Of a stretch of DNA of 64,000 nt, positions 33,251 through 45,794 are shown one piece after another. The stretch is taken from contig BSBM01000321.1 in the NCBI GenBank assembly GCA_027924585.1, forward strand, positions 2,927,001-2,991,000. Direction: 5' to 3'. A program made the translations under genes and the position numbers. Position 1 is the first letter of the stretch; every line of letters starts with the position of its first letter. The notes below the pieces were generated by a model, which worked only from the letters and a program-made list of their open reading frames with translations, did no database searches and was not told where the DNA came from. Source of the stretch: Larix kaempferi (Eukaryota; Streptophyta; Pinopsida; Pinales; Pinaceae).

Positions 33251-33850
33251 ATGATTTCTTTCACCAATTTTCCATAAGCTCCTTTCTTGAACTATTTCTT
33301 TACTCTTGAAAAGCAATAGTTCAAATCCACTACAAACTCAACATTATCATATTTAATAGTAGTCTTAACCCAAAAATAAATAGCCCTTGCAACTTCACAA
33401 TCATGAAACCTCTACAATGCCACAAGATTTTGGACATTCCACTAGATCTATTTTCTTCATTTCCATGCAAGTTGTGGGTGTTTTTCCAAAATACTCATCC
33501 ATTAAAACAAGTTCATTGGAAACCATACCCAGTAAACTTTGTAGGTATCATGACATAATGTAGTAAATAGGGTTATTGGTCAATACCATTCTACTTTGCA
33601 AAGAGTTTGATTTTCTTGAACCACCAACGTTCCATGTATCTTTAGGTCAACTTGTTAGTCAAACTATTAGAACACCATACACGTCATGAAGGGTCATGGA
33701 AATGAAACCATTTGTTGGCTCAATTTTAGATAAAGGTCCGCATCAGTGTCTAATAAAGGGAGTACATTGTTTTTTAGGCCCTTGTATTTTCAATCCCCAT
33801 GAAGGAGAAGGCCTCACCTAGAGCATGGTGCCAATATTTAAGGTTGTATA
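33251..33850 (-). other. Degenerate spacer, possible plant-mobile-domain relic
   Basis: No open gene. On the minus strand around 33700-33650 the codons read NGFISMTLHDVYGVL, similar to the TLHDV...L stretch of plant mobile domain (PMD) proteins, followed by stops. This is one short match, so it is only a hint of a decayed coding sequence. Confidence 0.25.
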
Positions 33851-34019
33851 GGGTTCTATTGTTGCTGCAACCTGATCCCCAAAATTTTTCCTAAAATTTT
33901 GGGGCCCCTCCTATTTTTTAGAGTTTATTGCTCCTTAGAAGAATTCACTTTTGACACTTCGATTTTTTCTTTAAAAAAATCTAAGAGCAGGTGTTTTTTT
34001 TAATAAGTATCACCTAGTT

Positions 34020-34505
34020 TTTTCCGTCGAAACGGTCGCAGCATTCTGATGAATTCACTTCAACCAAATCGTAGCGATCCAACCAAATCCTACCAACATT
34101 TCATCGTTTTTTTACGAGTTTGCGCTAACCTTTTCCGCGACTTTCTTTCGCCGACCGTTTCGCTGTGTTTTGGCCGAAACTCGCTAACCTTTTCACTCCA
34201 ACCCCATTTTTTGTCGATGTGTCGTGACACGTGGGAAAAAAACTCTCCGACCGTTTCGTCGTGGTTAGGAAAAACTCGCCGACTGTTTCGTTGTGGTCTG
34301 GCCAAAACTCATCGACCATTTTACTCCAACTAGAGATTTTGTCACCGGCCTTTTTTCGCTACACTTGGGAAAGCTTCCCGTCGTCACATCGTTGTTTCTT
34401 AGAAAGACTCGCCGACCATGTCGGAGCATTTGATGGAACCCCGCCAACTGTTTCGCAACGACTGAGGAAAGTTCGCCAAAACGGTCGAGGAAGGTTGTTT
34501 TGATA
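34020..34505. repeat. GC/CpG-rich imperfect tandem repeats
   Basis: About ten loose units of roughly 30-45 bases around CGCCGACCGTTTCG and TGGCCAAAACTCG, standing out from AT-rich surroundings. Opposite-strand ORFs over it simply reflect the repeat. Similar in style to 45795-46375 but not clearly the same sequence. Confidence 0.7.
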
Positions 34506-35280
34506 GTGGTCCGCAAATTGAGATGGGGCATTAAAGCCAATGGGTAGAGTCATTAAATGACCCTACCAGCCAATCTCATTCGCATTTATGGCAAGGATTT
34601 TATATATAGAAGAGGGGATTTCTTTCAATGTTGTTTGCAAAAGTGTTTTTGAATGTCGTTTTGTGCAAATTGAGTAACCACCATTCTTCGGACACTGACC
34701 AACTCTCGTCATCGAAGCTCACTAGCCCAACCACTCTACCAGTGACAAGTAGGCAACCTAAAACACCCTTTTCCATTTTTTTTTAGTTAAGTGGTTTGAT
34801 TTGGGTTTGTTTTAAACTTCATTTTGAGGCCCTTGGCTACTGGTTTCAGGTTTTTCAAGGTTTTAGGGGCAGGGTCGTCTAGTTTCAACCCAGAGCCATT
34901 TTTCTTTCTCATGCATGAGGCTGCCACGGCTGGCTGAGCTTCCATTCTATTTGTCCCACCTTAATATTTCATCCTAGCCACCTGTCGTAGTCCGTGTACC
35001 TTCTTTTGGCCGGCATGACTGTGTGTAATGATTGGTTGAGTTGGCTACGACTAGTGGATTCTACGCTTTCCCAGGTTCCCCGCTGCCATAAGACTAACCT
35101 CTAAAATGGTTTTGAGCAACTAACGACCATGCAGGAGACCATTTTGGTGCTAGTTTGTAGTTCAAGTTACCGCATTTTGTAAACAAACATTCATGTCACT
35201 GAGCCCTCTTTCTCCAAAATTCACAGGAATTCGCATCCCACTCAGTCGTAGTGTTAAGCGTGTCGCACCCATCAAATTAT
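34506..35280. other. Spacer without recognisable gene
   Basis: Mixed-composition sequence; TTTTATATATAGAAG near 34592 is TATA-like. No coding frame, RNA gene or repeat that I can support. Confidence 0.4.
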
Positions 35281-35364
35281 GTTTCTATAAAAGGGGAAGA
35301 TATAAAATCTTTTCACTCAAACGTTTCTATAAAAGGGGAAGATATAAAATCTTTTCACTCAAAC
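35281..35364 (+). repeat. Exact 42-bp tandem duplication containing a TATA box
   Basis: 35281-35322 and 35323-35364 are identical. Each unit begins GTTTCTATAAAAGGGGAAG, a strong TATAAAAG match. It lies about 450 bases before the coding relic at 35773 on the same strand and could be its former promoter; this is inference. Confidence 0.9.
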
Positions 35365-35772
35365 AAATTTTAAAATTGAAAGGAAACTACCATTGGAGTA
35401 ACGCTAAATCAATTTTAATGGAGAAATGTGCCGAAACGATCCCACTTACTATCCAGTTGCACTCTGTTTTTTCCACATTTATGCACAGCCCTGGGACGTA
35501 TCAGACCTTAATAGCATTGTTCTGTTAGCATGGAAATCATCATTTGCTTGATTGTCTGTGCATGTTGTAGTATCTCCAAGCTGCATTTGTTGCTTTTATA
35601 AGTTTGTTTGTACATTAAGCCAAAAGAAAAATTAAACTTGGTATTCACCCTCAGGTTTAAATTTTGATGCAAACAGTTTAATAAACACCTGTTGTATTTG
35701 AAAAATTCATTGCAATTTAAAAGAAAAACAAACACTCATGACATTTAAAAATTTCTGCTCATTGATTGTACC
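35365..35772. other. Spacer or leader before the coding relic
   Basis: AT-rich and non-coding. A pyrimidine-rich stretch ending CTCATCAG at about 35834 could be a splice acceptor for the relic's coding sequence, so part of this interval may be intron. Confidence 0.3.
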
Positions 35773-38700
35773 ATGGACAATGAATTATTTGTTAATATTT
35801 TGATCCCTCATTTATTCATCCTATGTCTCATCAGATTTGATATTCATAAGCGGTCCGCCAGGAAAAATTCCAAGATAGCAGAATCAGACTCAGATGTAGA
35901 AATATTATTAGATACCTCATTAGAAACAATGTTCAGAGATACTCAAGCCGTGACGAGGATCACCCCAAAATTAAAATGGGGCGAGCTATACAGAGCCATC
36001 AAAGATGGAAATGTCCCTAACACTTCCATCGAAGAGTCAATGGTCTACGAGAATGTAAAGAGGTCTGGCCTCCATAAGGCGGCCACACGCCCAGATTTAT
36101 TTCCATGCTCAGATTTTATTGGGTGGATTCTGCCCCAAGTGAATGTTAGTACCATGATCATTTCAGATGTTAAAGGAGAAGGGCTTGCATCCTTCCAACC
36201 TACCCGCATAGTTGCAGCGTACAAGTTGCCTTCCCCTAAAGTCATGATGACCCATGATTGGATAAAAGGGGTCAATAGGGATCATTTTTATTATGATAAG
36301 AAGATGACGATCCCTAAAAGGCAGTTGAGACCAAGGTCCAGCGGAGAATATCATAGCCAAAACTTGAGGACCCCGTATAGGATCATTGTTCTGATGTTAA
36401 GCCAAATTTTTGGTTTGGCAAGTGGAAACACATATAAACTCAGTTGGGTACCAGTAATTTACCATATTGCCACACATGGTACAATTTTCAACTGGGCTGA
36501 GATCATTTCTGAGAGTATGGTGTCACACATTGTTGCAGCACAAGGAGGATTGGCACAGAAAAAAAGATGACTTCTGCATGTCCTCTTACCTCTTCGATTG
36601 CATATTGATCAGCCACCCTTTCCATGATTTGGGGTGTGTTTGGAAGCTGGTTGAATCTCCCCTCCATGTAGCCTATCAGATGACATGGGCTCACAAATGC
36701 GCAAGTTACTACAAATTGATAATTTTGTGAAATATTAATCATGCCACTATACTGTCTAGTCTTCAAAGAAGAGCCAAATTGTATGTCCAAGAACGCCTTG
36801 TCAGTTATTGAGGAACATGGATATTATTACTTCTCTGCAAAAGGAACATATATCAGGATGTATGGGGGAACCCAACCCCCTTTTATGTTGCCTCAATATG
36901 CTATTGATTTTGTTGTGCACAAAGAGGCCGTAACACAAGTTTTCATCAATGGGGTTGGGCGTTTTCTTCATGACAAGAAAAAAGCTTCCTACACATCGCT
37001 GCCATTCACTATCGGCGCATACAAATTCCCCAAGGAAAAAGGGGCTGAGGATTTGGTCAAGGATTTAGAGGCCTTTCATTTTGGGACAAATATTTTCAGA
37101 CGGAACGATAGCGAAGGTAAGGTCTCCAACCATTGTGCTTCCTGCAAGATTAACTTTGAATACACACATCACTTCTTGAAGGATGAAGAAGTGTATCGAA
37201 GCGCAAGAAACATGACCGAGCTGAAAAAGCGTTTTCATCACAAAAGCAGAGCCAGTTCCAGCACTGCAACTAACACTCCTGAGGAAGCAGAGAGGAAGAA
37301 AAAAGAGGAAGCAAAAAGGAGACAAAAGGAGGAAGCCACAAGGATGCAAGTAGCAAAAGTCGAGAGGAAGCTATTGGAAGAGGCCAAAAGAATTCAAAAG
37401 GAAGAGGCAGACAGAATTCAGAAGGAAGAGGCTGAAATATTTCAGAGGGAGGAAGACGAGAGAAATCAAAAGGAGGAAAAATAAATAAGGGACAAATCGG
37501 AAAGAGAAGCAACTGAACAACAAAAGTGAAAGGAGGAGGAAGAAAAGTCCAAGGAAGTTGTGGAAAAGGGAAGCCCGAATGTGCAAGATATGGACACAGA
37601 CCCACCTTAGGTGTCCGATGTAATACTCACCGGAGGACACTTCCCATTTCAGGAGCTCGGACTTACCCAATTCACCCCGTCAAAGCATCATACCGTGGCC
37701 AAATTGGACACTATAATCTTTGATCAGAAAAGAAAAACCATCACAAAGAGAATAGAAAAGAGACTGAAAAATGGGCTCCAAACCCGATGTCATCATGGTT
37801 CAAGAGAGCACCATCATGGAGGGTACACACAAAGACACACAGTTCATGGCATCTGTCAATATAGTTGTTGTGCAAGCGAATGTAGATAATGTTGGAAAAT
37901 TGATGAACAATATTGAGCGAAGTAAAGAGAAGATACTCAAACTAAAAGATAATTTGGTAAAGGAGTGAGGAGAAGGGATAGAATTGAAAAGGAAACATGA
38001 CACCCTTCTATCCGAGAAGAAAAGGATAATGAATGAATACCAGATTTTGGACATAGAAAAGGAAGCATTAAATGTACAGTTAATGATTATGGAAGGGAAG
38101 AGGAGCGACTTTGAAGCTCGAATCACTCAGTTAGAATCAGGAGAGTTGGTCGCAAACCAACAGGTCGAAGAGCTTAAAGCTTAGATGGAAGCGTTGGTTA
38201 AGGAAAAGGAATCTTTGGCGGAGCAACTGGAGTTGATAGATAAGAGAAAGCTAGACATAACCCCATTTTGCGATCAATCCTGCAAGATTCAACAACGAAT
38301 ATACCATTCCCAAAAATTTCTCACAAATGAAATATTCAAGATGAAGTTGGCGATGGAAAGGATGAATGAGATAGTTGCAGAGTTGCTAGCATTCAAGAAA
38401 AGGCTATTTGATGTTGCAGAAAAAGGTCAAGAGCCAAAAGGTATGGAGAGAAACCAATTTTGAATACCCTGACAATTTTCCTCCGAAGGCAGCAGCAAAA
38501 TTGAAGTCATAAATGGAGCTTCTGGAATTTTGCAGGAAGGCTTCCAGAAAACTAAATAATGACATTCCAGAGACTATTCAAAAGTTTCAGGATTTTTATG
38601 AAAAAATCCAACAAGTTCATGAAAAGTGTCATCTCTCTCCGCTCCTGCAGATGAACGAACTTCCTTCAAAAGATCTGCGCATAGCGGAACTACAAAGTGG

Positions 38701-38965
38701 GTTGCAGAGAGAGTTAAAGTACATCAGAAAGTTGGATGCCCTCACTAAAGAAGACATCCACCACTTTGTAGGGAAAGCATTTATACATGCATATTTCCTG
38801 GAAGATAGTTGTAAGGCCGCAGAAGCAAGGATGGCGCACATTGAGACTCAGCTGTCATATCATGAAGTCTCTTTACAAGTATTGGAGCCTAGTAGGCTTA
38901 ATGGCATAACTGAAGGGGATAATGCATGGGGAGAATATTATTCTAGTTTAGCTGGGCCCACATAA
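35773..38965 (+). pseudogene. Long frameshifted coding relic with coiled-coil regions
   Basis: Consecutive open pieces on one strand spell about 1000 residues of one protein. The N-terminal part (35860-37250) has RTPYRIIVLMLSQIFGLASG, CMSSYLFDCILISHPF, MPLYCLVFKEEP and YYFSAKGTYIRMYGG, matching an unnamed plant ORF family I associate with retroelements (from memory). A Glu/Lys-rich coiled coil follows (37260-37560), then a second helical region (37771-38965). Breaks: an extra A in a run of seven at 36559-36565, a frame change near 36717-36728, stops at 37482, about 37527, about 37608, 37966 and 38182, and frame changes near 37765 and 38490. No LTRs could be assigned. Function unknown. Confidence 0.6.
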
Positions 38966-41201
38966 ATCTAAATTGTAAATATATTTTGTATTTTCTGATG
39001 TAAGCACTAAATGACAAATTTTTGGGAATTCCTAGAGTTAGAGTAAACGAGGAGTCACTAGAGGACAAACTCTTTTGTAAGATAAATAGAGGAGGAGAAT
39101 ACATATGTAAGGAATTTTGCTAGCATAATAGAAGCTAGACCATTTTGTAAGAGAACTATTTTTCTGCTAATAAGAAGGATCTATTTGCTGGGGAAAGAGG
39201 CACAAAGATTTTTCCCTGGAATGTGTGGAATGCTTTATGTGGAACTATTTCTTCTTGCATTCATAACTCATAATGTGAGATCGTTCTGAATTTCTTGAAA
39301 TAATTCATTGGTGATGAATGATTTTACTTTCTATGCAAAGGTTTATGTGTAAATGAGTAATAATTGTTTTAATTATATCAGAGCTATCTTTGGTATTCTT
39401 TCTGTTGTAAATGTGAATGTTGTGTTGAAATAGCTATCTGCTAGACTTGTATTTACATTTCCAGTATATTACTCTTAATTCAAATTTTCTCCCTCCAGGG
39501 ATAGGATAAGATAGTTTGTTTAAATTAGATAATAATTGGGCTTGCTTACTAGGGAGAATCCCTATTGTTGTTGTTGCGAATTTCGGGGCATCAACAGGTT
39601 CATATAATATGACTTTGGAAACTAACACCCATCTCAAAAATCTTACTTTAACATTAATTATTATGCATGTATATAGCTCTCAAACCACAACCATTCTCTA
39701 TCTATTAAATAATTAAGCATTATCATAACAAGACCTATTATGCTAACCCAAGAAAAAAACAACTATGCAATTAGATCATTGTTATCCAACATCAAAGATA
39801 ATTAGCAGTGATAAAATACATCATTGACATACAATTTTTAAATACAACCAAAATTTGAAAGGGAGGTCTCATTCCATGCATCTCCAGTGCAACCCAAAAC
39901 ATCACTACATAACAATTCTTAAACCATGAGATCATAACATGAGCATAGTTCATAATGTAGATATCAATCTACTAATCAATAGGTAACTAACATACATTCA
40001 ACAAATAGCTAGTATATAGATAGCCAACAGAGAATTATCCCTTTGAGAGGCCAAGGTATTGAAATTTATAACGATGCCAATAAAGGTGGGAAGGTACATT
40101 CAAAATCAAGAAACTATAACTAGTTGATATCTACTTCTTCTCCAATCTGGTATCTTCACTCTTTCTCCAATCAACTCCTTGATCGCCTGGAGTCTCACCC
40201 GTTATTTTGGTTCTTGTCTCCCTCTGTGACTAATACTATATAATGTTACTATCAATTTCCAATATGGGTGGAGTGACTTGTATCTTTTCTATCTACCGAT
40301 TCCATTCCACCATGACCTCCCCTCAATTTACCACTTGTCTTCTATCAAAATCAAAATGAGGGCCCCAACAAGTTGCTAATGAAAATTCAATCACAAGCGA
40401 TGGGATAAGGTGAAGTGCCACCATTAATAGTAAGGATAGTTTGTAATAATACTAGAATATTAGCAATAGATATGTTTGCAAGATTTAGGATTGAGGTGTG
40501 TTATTAATGTGGCAATGGTCAATTTAGTTGCAATTATGCAACTTGAATGGCAACAACATAATTCACTAGAAACAAGAAGAAAAATGTGGCGATGACCATA
40601 GTTGAGCTAATGTGATAATTCTAGAGGAACTTAATGGGGCTTAAGTCACTAGGAGGGGAACAATAGCTAGAAGCTTAAGCATACAAAACTATAATTTGCA
40701 ACACATTGCAAGGTGTTGACATTGGATTAAGAAATACAATGGCGAGTAGCCATGAATAGTTACTTTGGATTTTTAAGCTAGAGACCAGGGATGATTTTAT
40801 AGACATGTGGATTGGAATATGATGTGGTTAATTTGTGTGCATGGGATAACCCCCATACATGGTTAATCTATATGAATGGATTAAAACACTAGCATGGTTG
40901 TTCTAAATGCAAAATCTACAATCCAAGCGTACTTACTATGGATGTGTGTTTTAGAAACCAAAGTGCAGTTACTTTTGACACATGGGATAGAAGAAACACA
41001 TTGTTACTTGGATTGCATGATCTGGAATCTTGGTGTAGTTTCTTTCAATGCATAGGCTTGAAACCATGATAATGGTTGCATATGTGCACTATGCTGGAAT
41101 CCTTACATGGTTTTTTTGTTTATACAAAAATAGGTATATTTTGTATTAAAAGGGGTTATGGAAGACCTAAGTAGCCAAAACATAAAAAGAGTTCCAAAAT
41201 T

Positions 41202-41204
<3 letters not shown>
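38966..41204. other. AT-rich spacer after the coding relic
   Basis: The first 600 bases look like an untranslated tail or LTR remnant (TTCGGGGCATCAACA near 39580). From 39650 the sequence is AT-rich and carries scattered old repeats; phrases around 40920-41060 (ACAATCCAAGCG, ACTATGGATG) recur in altered form at 43745-43860. No gene seen. Confidence 0.4.

Positions 41205-41242
<38 letters not shown>
41205..41242. repeat. (AT)19 microsatellite
   Basis: Uninterrupted AT repeat, 38 bases. Confidence 0.97.
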
Positions 41243-41244
<2 letters not shown>

Positions 41245-43887
41245 TAATGAGTTTGCTAACAGCCAATTTTCTCACCTTCAATGGCATCATCTTCGTCATC
41301 CTTATGCATCATCATTCCACATCATTAGCACCATTATGCCATATCATTCCATCTGCGTGACCTTGGGGAAGTGATAAAAAAACCAAAAAAGTGAAATTCA
41401 AAGCTAAATTGACCAACTTAAAAGGATGTCATGGGTTTTCCCTCAAAATTAGTGACCTAGGTCGCAACTTTTCACCTGAAAGGCATGAGCTAATCCCAAA
41501 ACTTGATTTTCGTCAATATTTCGTTATTTCATGCCTTCGTCATGAAGAAAGGGCCAAAAGTGGATAGAAACCTTGATGTGGTGAAGCTAGTTAACAGATC
41601 TAGGGCCCCAAAACCTAATTTCTCCACTAAGCAATCAAACAAATGGAGAATGTTCACATTGACTCTAGATCCATCTCTCGACCACTCTTGTGCCTATAAA
41701 AAACTGTCATGGTCCTCATTCCATACACACAATTTCCATTTCTCACTCATATTGACATGCTGCCAAAATTCTCCTAGATTAAGAAGAAATCCATATCTTA
41801 CTTTCTACTTCACCTAAAGGAGATCACCATTGTGACGATTGGCTGGAAGTTGTGATGTTGCAAAGGAGACAAACGAACCTTCCCTTGGAAAACTGCAAAG
41901 GCCCCTCTTCTTCTTCACTATACGAAGGTGCTTATTTTTGTACCACTTCTTTGTGATAATATCAAAACCATTCTTTGATTCATTATGCATTGTCTTGGCA
42001 CTCTTTATGTATGACGTGATTCAAGAATTATGAGATCTTGTTAGCTTAGTTTAGTTTTGTTGTTTTGTTTTTTCCTCATTCTGAATCTATACCAAAGTTA
42101 CACAACCATTTGGTATGTTCCTTTTGCATGTGTGGGCGATTATTCACACCTTACAGAGTTGAAACCTCATACAGTGAGCTTCAACAATGCATATAAACAA
42201 AACATGACATAGTGCCTTCCTACCAAACTTGAAAACTATACTATCTTTCCCAAGTAACAAAACGCAAGTGTAAACCATACTAAAAAACAACATTAACCAA
42301 ATTTTTTCCCACTACGGGATTCCTACATGAGCACATCATCTTAGTCCAGACCACAATCTCCTTGCAAGTGTGGCTACTTTGTCAATGCCATAGAAGTCTA
42401 CAACAACATTTCTTCCTCTACATCTATGTCCTTGAATGAGCCAGTGGATACAATTGGGTGGCTTACAATAGATTGAGAGCCATGTGAAATTCCCAAAATA
42501 ATATTGTAATGTGTTTCTATATCACTTGCCAATTTATCAAATTATGTACTTTTTTTATTTAGTTTAGCCTCCATTTCCTCCCACTGAGATCATTCTTTCT
42601 CCTTATGTTTTCATAGATACTCAATGGCCTACCTCTTCCCTTCTAGTTTTTCACTCATTCTTCTCAAGATCTTTTTAATTTCTACGGCACCCTCACCTCC
42701 AATCATTCTCAGATTGGAAGAGTTGGACTTATTAAGAAATAGATTTGAGTGGCCCAACCTCTTATGGTTACTAGATACAAAGAAACCCCCTAAATAGAAC
42801 CAAACCCTACTCATGCAGTCCCCCATAAAGGACCTATGTAGTCTTATTGGAATAGAAACCAAACCACTAAGGAAATCTAATCCGCCAAACTTACCACAAT
42901 CCAAAGAGAGAGTGAGGGCCTAGGGAAAAAAGAACTAAAATTCTAGAGAAGAAAACCACCCAGCGTATTAATCCTTGCCTCTGTAGAACTAGAAATCCCT
43001 TGGAGTTATTGCACTACTACTTGACATCATGGGTATTCATCGACTTGGTCCCTTCTAAAATTTCCAAGCAAAGGCATATCAACCAGAGAAATTATCCCAT
43101 GTTTGCAAACCATCTTGAGTAAATGGCCCATAAAGAGATACATGCTATGGAAAATACCAAGGAACGAGAGGACCTAAGACATAGGGGAGTGTGAAGGCTC
43201 CCTCATGTGGAATTAATGTGCTGAGGAAACTTGTATGTGATTCAAATTCCATTTGATGACATTTGTATTGCACTCCATCAATACCTTTGTAGGATGTGAA
43301 TGAGGGTGTTAAGACCATAACTATGAATAACATTGCATACCTACAATGGGAGACAATACCTTTGAGGGGTGTCCCCATTTTTACTAGAGCCCCCTTATCC
43401 AGGTATACTATTTCATTTTCGTGTCAATCAACTAGGACATTATTGGATCTCTTGAAGTGAAACAACTTAATGTCATCCAATGAATCAATATTCCTAAGAA
43501 TTATTTGAAATGTTGTATTTAGAATTGATCCCTCCTTGGGTGTCATTTTCCTTAGCTGATTTATTACAAAGAGAGTCTCCAAAAAACACAACATTCTTTA
43601 ACTGGTGAGCTTGAAGGAGGACAGCTCCTAGAAGTAGGTCATATGCTTTAGCTTGATTATTCATTGAGACACCTATTCCTGATGACTAGTTTACTTCTAT
43701 AGTTCCATCGAGGTCAAGAAGAACCCCCACTCACCCACTTGTACATGCCACCCCTGTTGGAATCCTAACATAGTTAATATGGACATGCAAGGTAGAATTT
43801 GGTAGTGTTCCTCTAGATGTGTAAGATACAATCCAAGTATAGTTACTATAGATGCTCGAGATAGATGTTAGTGGTAGTTACTCTAAT
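41243..43887. other. Spacer without recognisable gene
   Basis: Short frames on both strands with no domain. The minus-strand frame at 43145-43378 and the plus-strand one at 41503-41817 have ordinary non-coding character. Nothing further supported. Confidence 0.4.
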
Positions 43888-43978
43888 GAGCAAGTTGGAA
43901 GTTGGGTGAATTAACTTTGTACTCACGAGCTAGAAGTTGGGTGAAGTAACTTTGTACTCATGAGTTAGAAGTTGGGCA
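43888..43978. repeat. 35-bp tandem repeat, about 2.6 copies
   Basis: GAAGTTGGGTGAA recurs at 43898 and 43933, with a third partial copy at 43968 (period 35), in old sequence left of LARD-B. Confidence 0.85.
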
Positions 43979-44292
43979 TGATTATTTTTTATGAACAATA
44001 TGAAGGGTGATTAGCGATGAAGTAGGTCCAATGCAAATGATGTGTAGTGATAGCCACCAAGTCCCTAAAATTGTACTCATCGGTTATAATGGACTACAAA
44101 GAATGATTGTTACTAGTTAAGTTCACCCACTTAACTAGGCCTTGAGAGAGGCCTTAAGCACATAAAAGATTCTATTGGTTAAAAAATGATGGTATTTCAT
44201 GTAGCGGTGAATGTGAGTTGGTTGTGTGGGGGATGATAATTCATTATGAATAGTATGGTTTTGGTTAACAATTATGATAGAGTGTGCAATGA

Positions 44293-44297
44293 CATGT
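44293..44297. repeat. Target-site duplication CATGT, left copy
   Basis: Matches CATGT at 52879-52883 exactly, on either side of the LARD-B ends. Confidence 0.93.
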
Positions 44298-45662
44298 TGT
44301 CACGTCCCCATCTTGACACTATCACATTAAAATTGTAAATGATGTAATCTTGTTATATAATTGTGGTGAGGAGCTAAAGGCCAAGGCCCTGCCATAGATT
44401 TATTGATGCATATGGTTTACGTGCTAGCCCGGCAAAATGGAATTGTAAATATGCATTTAATAAAATACCCACAACTAGCTATGCAATGCAACAAGAGATG
44501 GGGGCATGATTTTACAAGGAATTGGGAGGGAAAACATTCAAACCCTTGGAGCCAATCAAGTCAAGCCAAGTGTCAATGAGAGAACCCATCAAACCCTCAA
44601 CTACCCATGTTGACTTTTGTACCCAATCATTGATTTCTCCCAAGAGTTGGTTGAGGTAGTTAATGCCTTGGGGAATGAGAGGTATGGCTATCCAATTTCC
44701 GGTATGGGCAAGCCACCCTGCATGGGAAATCGCGTTTTGCTTCTTGGGCAAGAAAAGAGCCATGAATTGCTCCCCAAGCCATTATCCATCAACTAGTTGC
44801 TCTCCCTCACAAGTTTGGAGCTACCTGGGCGTTTTCCAGCCATGTTTTCCTGTGTTTTCCTTCATTCTTAGCTGGGAGAAGGGCGTTTTTTTGTTGTATA
44901 CCAGTGGGGAAGAAGGGGAATATAATTGGGGTTCCATAGAGATCGTTTGGCTGCTAAATGCTCAGTTAGTTGGGGAAGAAATCATTTTTCTCCCTGTGAT
45001 TGTTTTTCCCCATCCCATAATCCGTTTTTGGCTGGAAACGAATTGGGGAAAACCCATGACCATCCTGTTGTAAATCCCATTGTTAAATGTGTATCCATGC
45101 CCAATGATTGTGCTTGTTGTGTGAGAAAAGAGTATGTTGGGGTATGGGGTATGGGTCTCCATTGTTTTGGCTTGAGCTTGAGTGCAAGCATCCAGGGTTC
45201 TGATGTAGCCTAATAAACCCAGCTATGGACTGGCTTAGCTCAAATGAAATGCTTAATTGGCTGCGTATGAGTTGAATGTCCCCTTTTTCCTTGTAGGAAT
45301 CATGCCTAGCTCGGGGGTGGCAGTTGTGTTGAGAGATTGATGAACACAACTGGCCTATGGTTGGGTGGAACGTTGCAGCGACATAGCTAGTTGTTTGGGA
45401 CAATTGCAAAATGGAGATAAGTGTTTTTCTGTCTATGTATTTACTTCTGCACTGTATTAATTTGATGACTGTTGATATGTTGTATGCATGAGTAATGTGT
45501 GTGGATAGTTTAATTCCACTGTGCATAATTGATTTGTTTTACATCTGCACACAAATGATTTATTCATATGATTCTAATGAATGGGATGAGATTATGTGAA
45601 ATCCCCAGAGATTGGCATCATGTTCCCTCCCTTGCCTTGGATGGATGGGTGGGTACATGACA
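44298..45662 (+). repeat. LARD-B 5' LTR (1365 bp)
   Basis: Begins TGTCACGTCCCCATCTTGAC and ends GGGTACATGACA. Inverted TGTCA/TGACA ends. Confidence 0.94.
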
Positions 45663-45664
45663 GA

Positions 45665-45676
45665 TGGTATCAAAGC
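45665..45676 (+). other. LARD-B primer-binding site
   Basis: TGGTATCAAAGC, two bases inside the LTR; one difference from the TGGTATCAGAGC site of the Copia elements. Confidence 0.88.
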
Positions 45677-45794
45677 GAAGGTTGCAACATTTGGGCCTTC
45701 ATGGGATACCTATCACAGCTTGTAGGGGTAAGTATGCTTCCTGTGCTGCATAGACCATTAAGAAAATTTTCCAAAATTCAAAAATTTTCTAAGT

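Noticed and set aside
34049-34553. Overlapping ORFs on both strands in the CpG-rich repeats
   Set aside because: They arise from the repeat period and lack any domain or codon signal.
40499-40550. CCHC zinc-knuckle-like codons (CY.CGNGQFSCNYAT)
   Set aside because: Contains a stop, lacks the His, and no gag sequence surrounds it.
44512-45526. ORFs inside the LARD-B LTRs (also at 51739-52430)
   Set aside because: Found in both LTR copies only because the LTRs are duplicates; frames differ in length between copies and show no domain.
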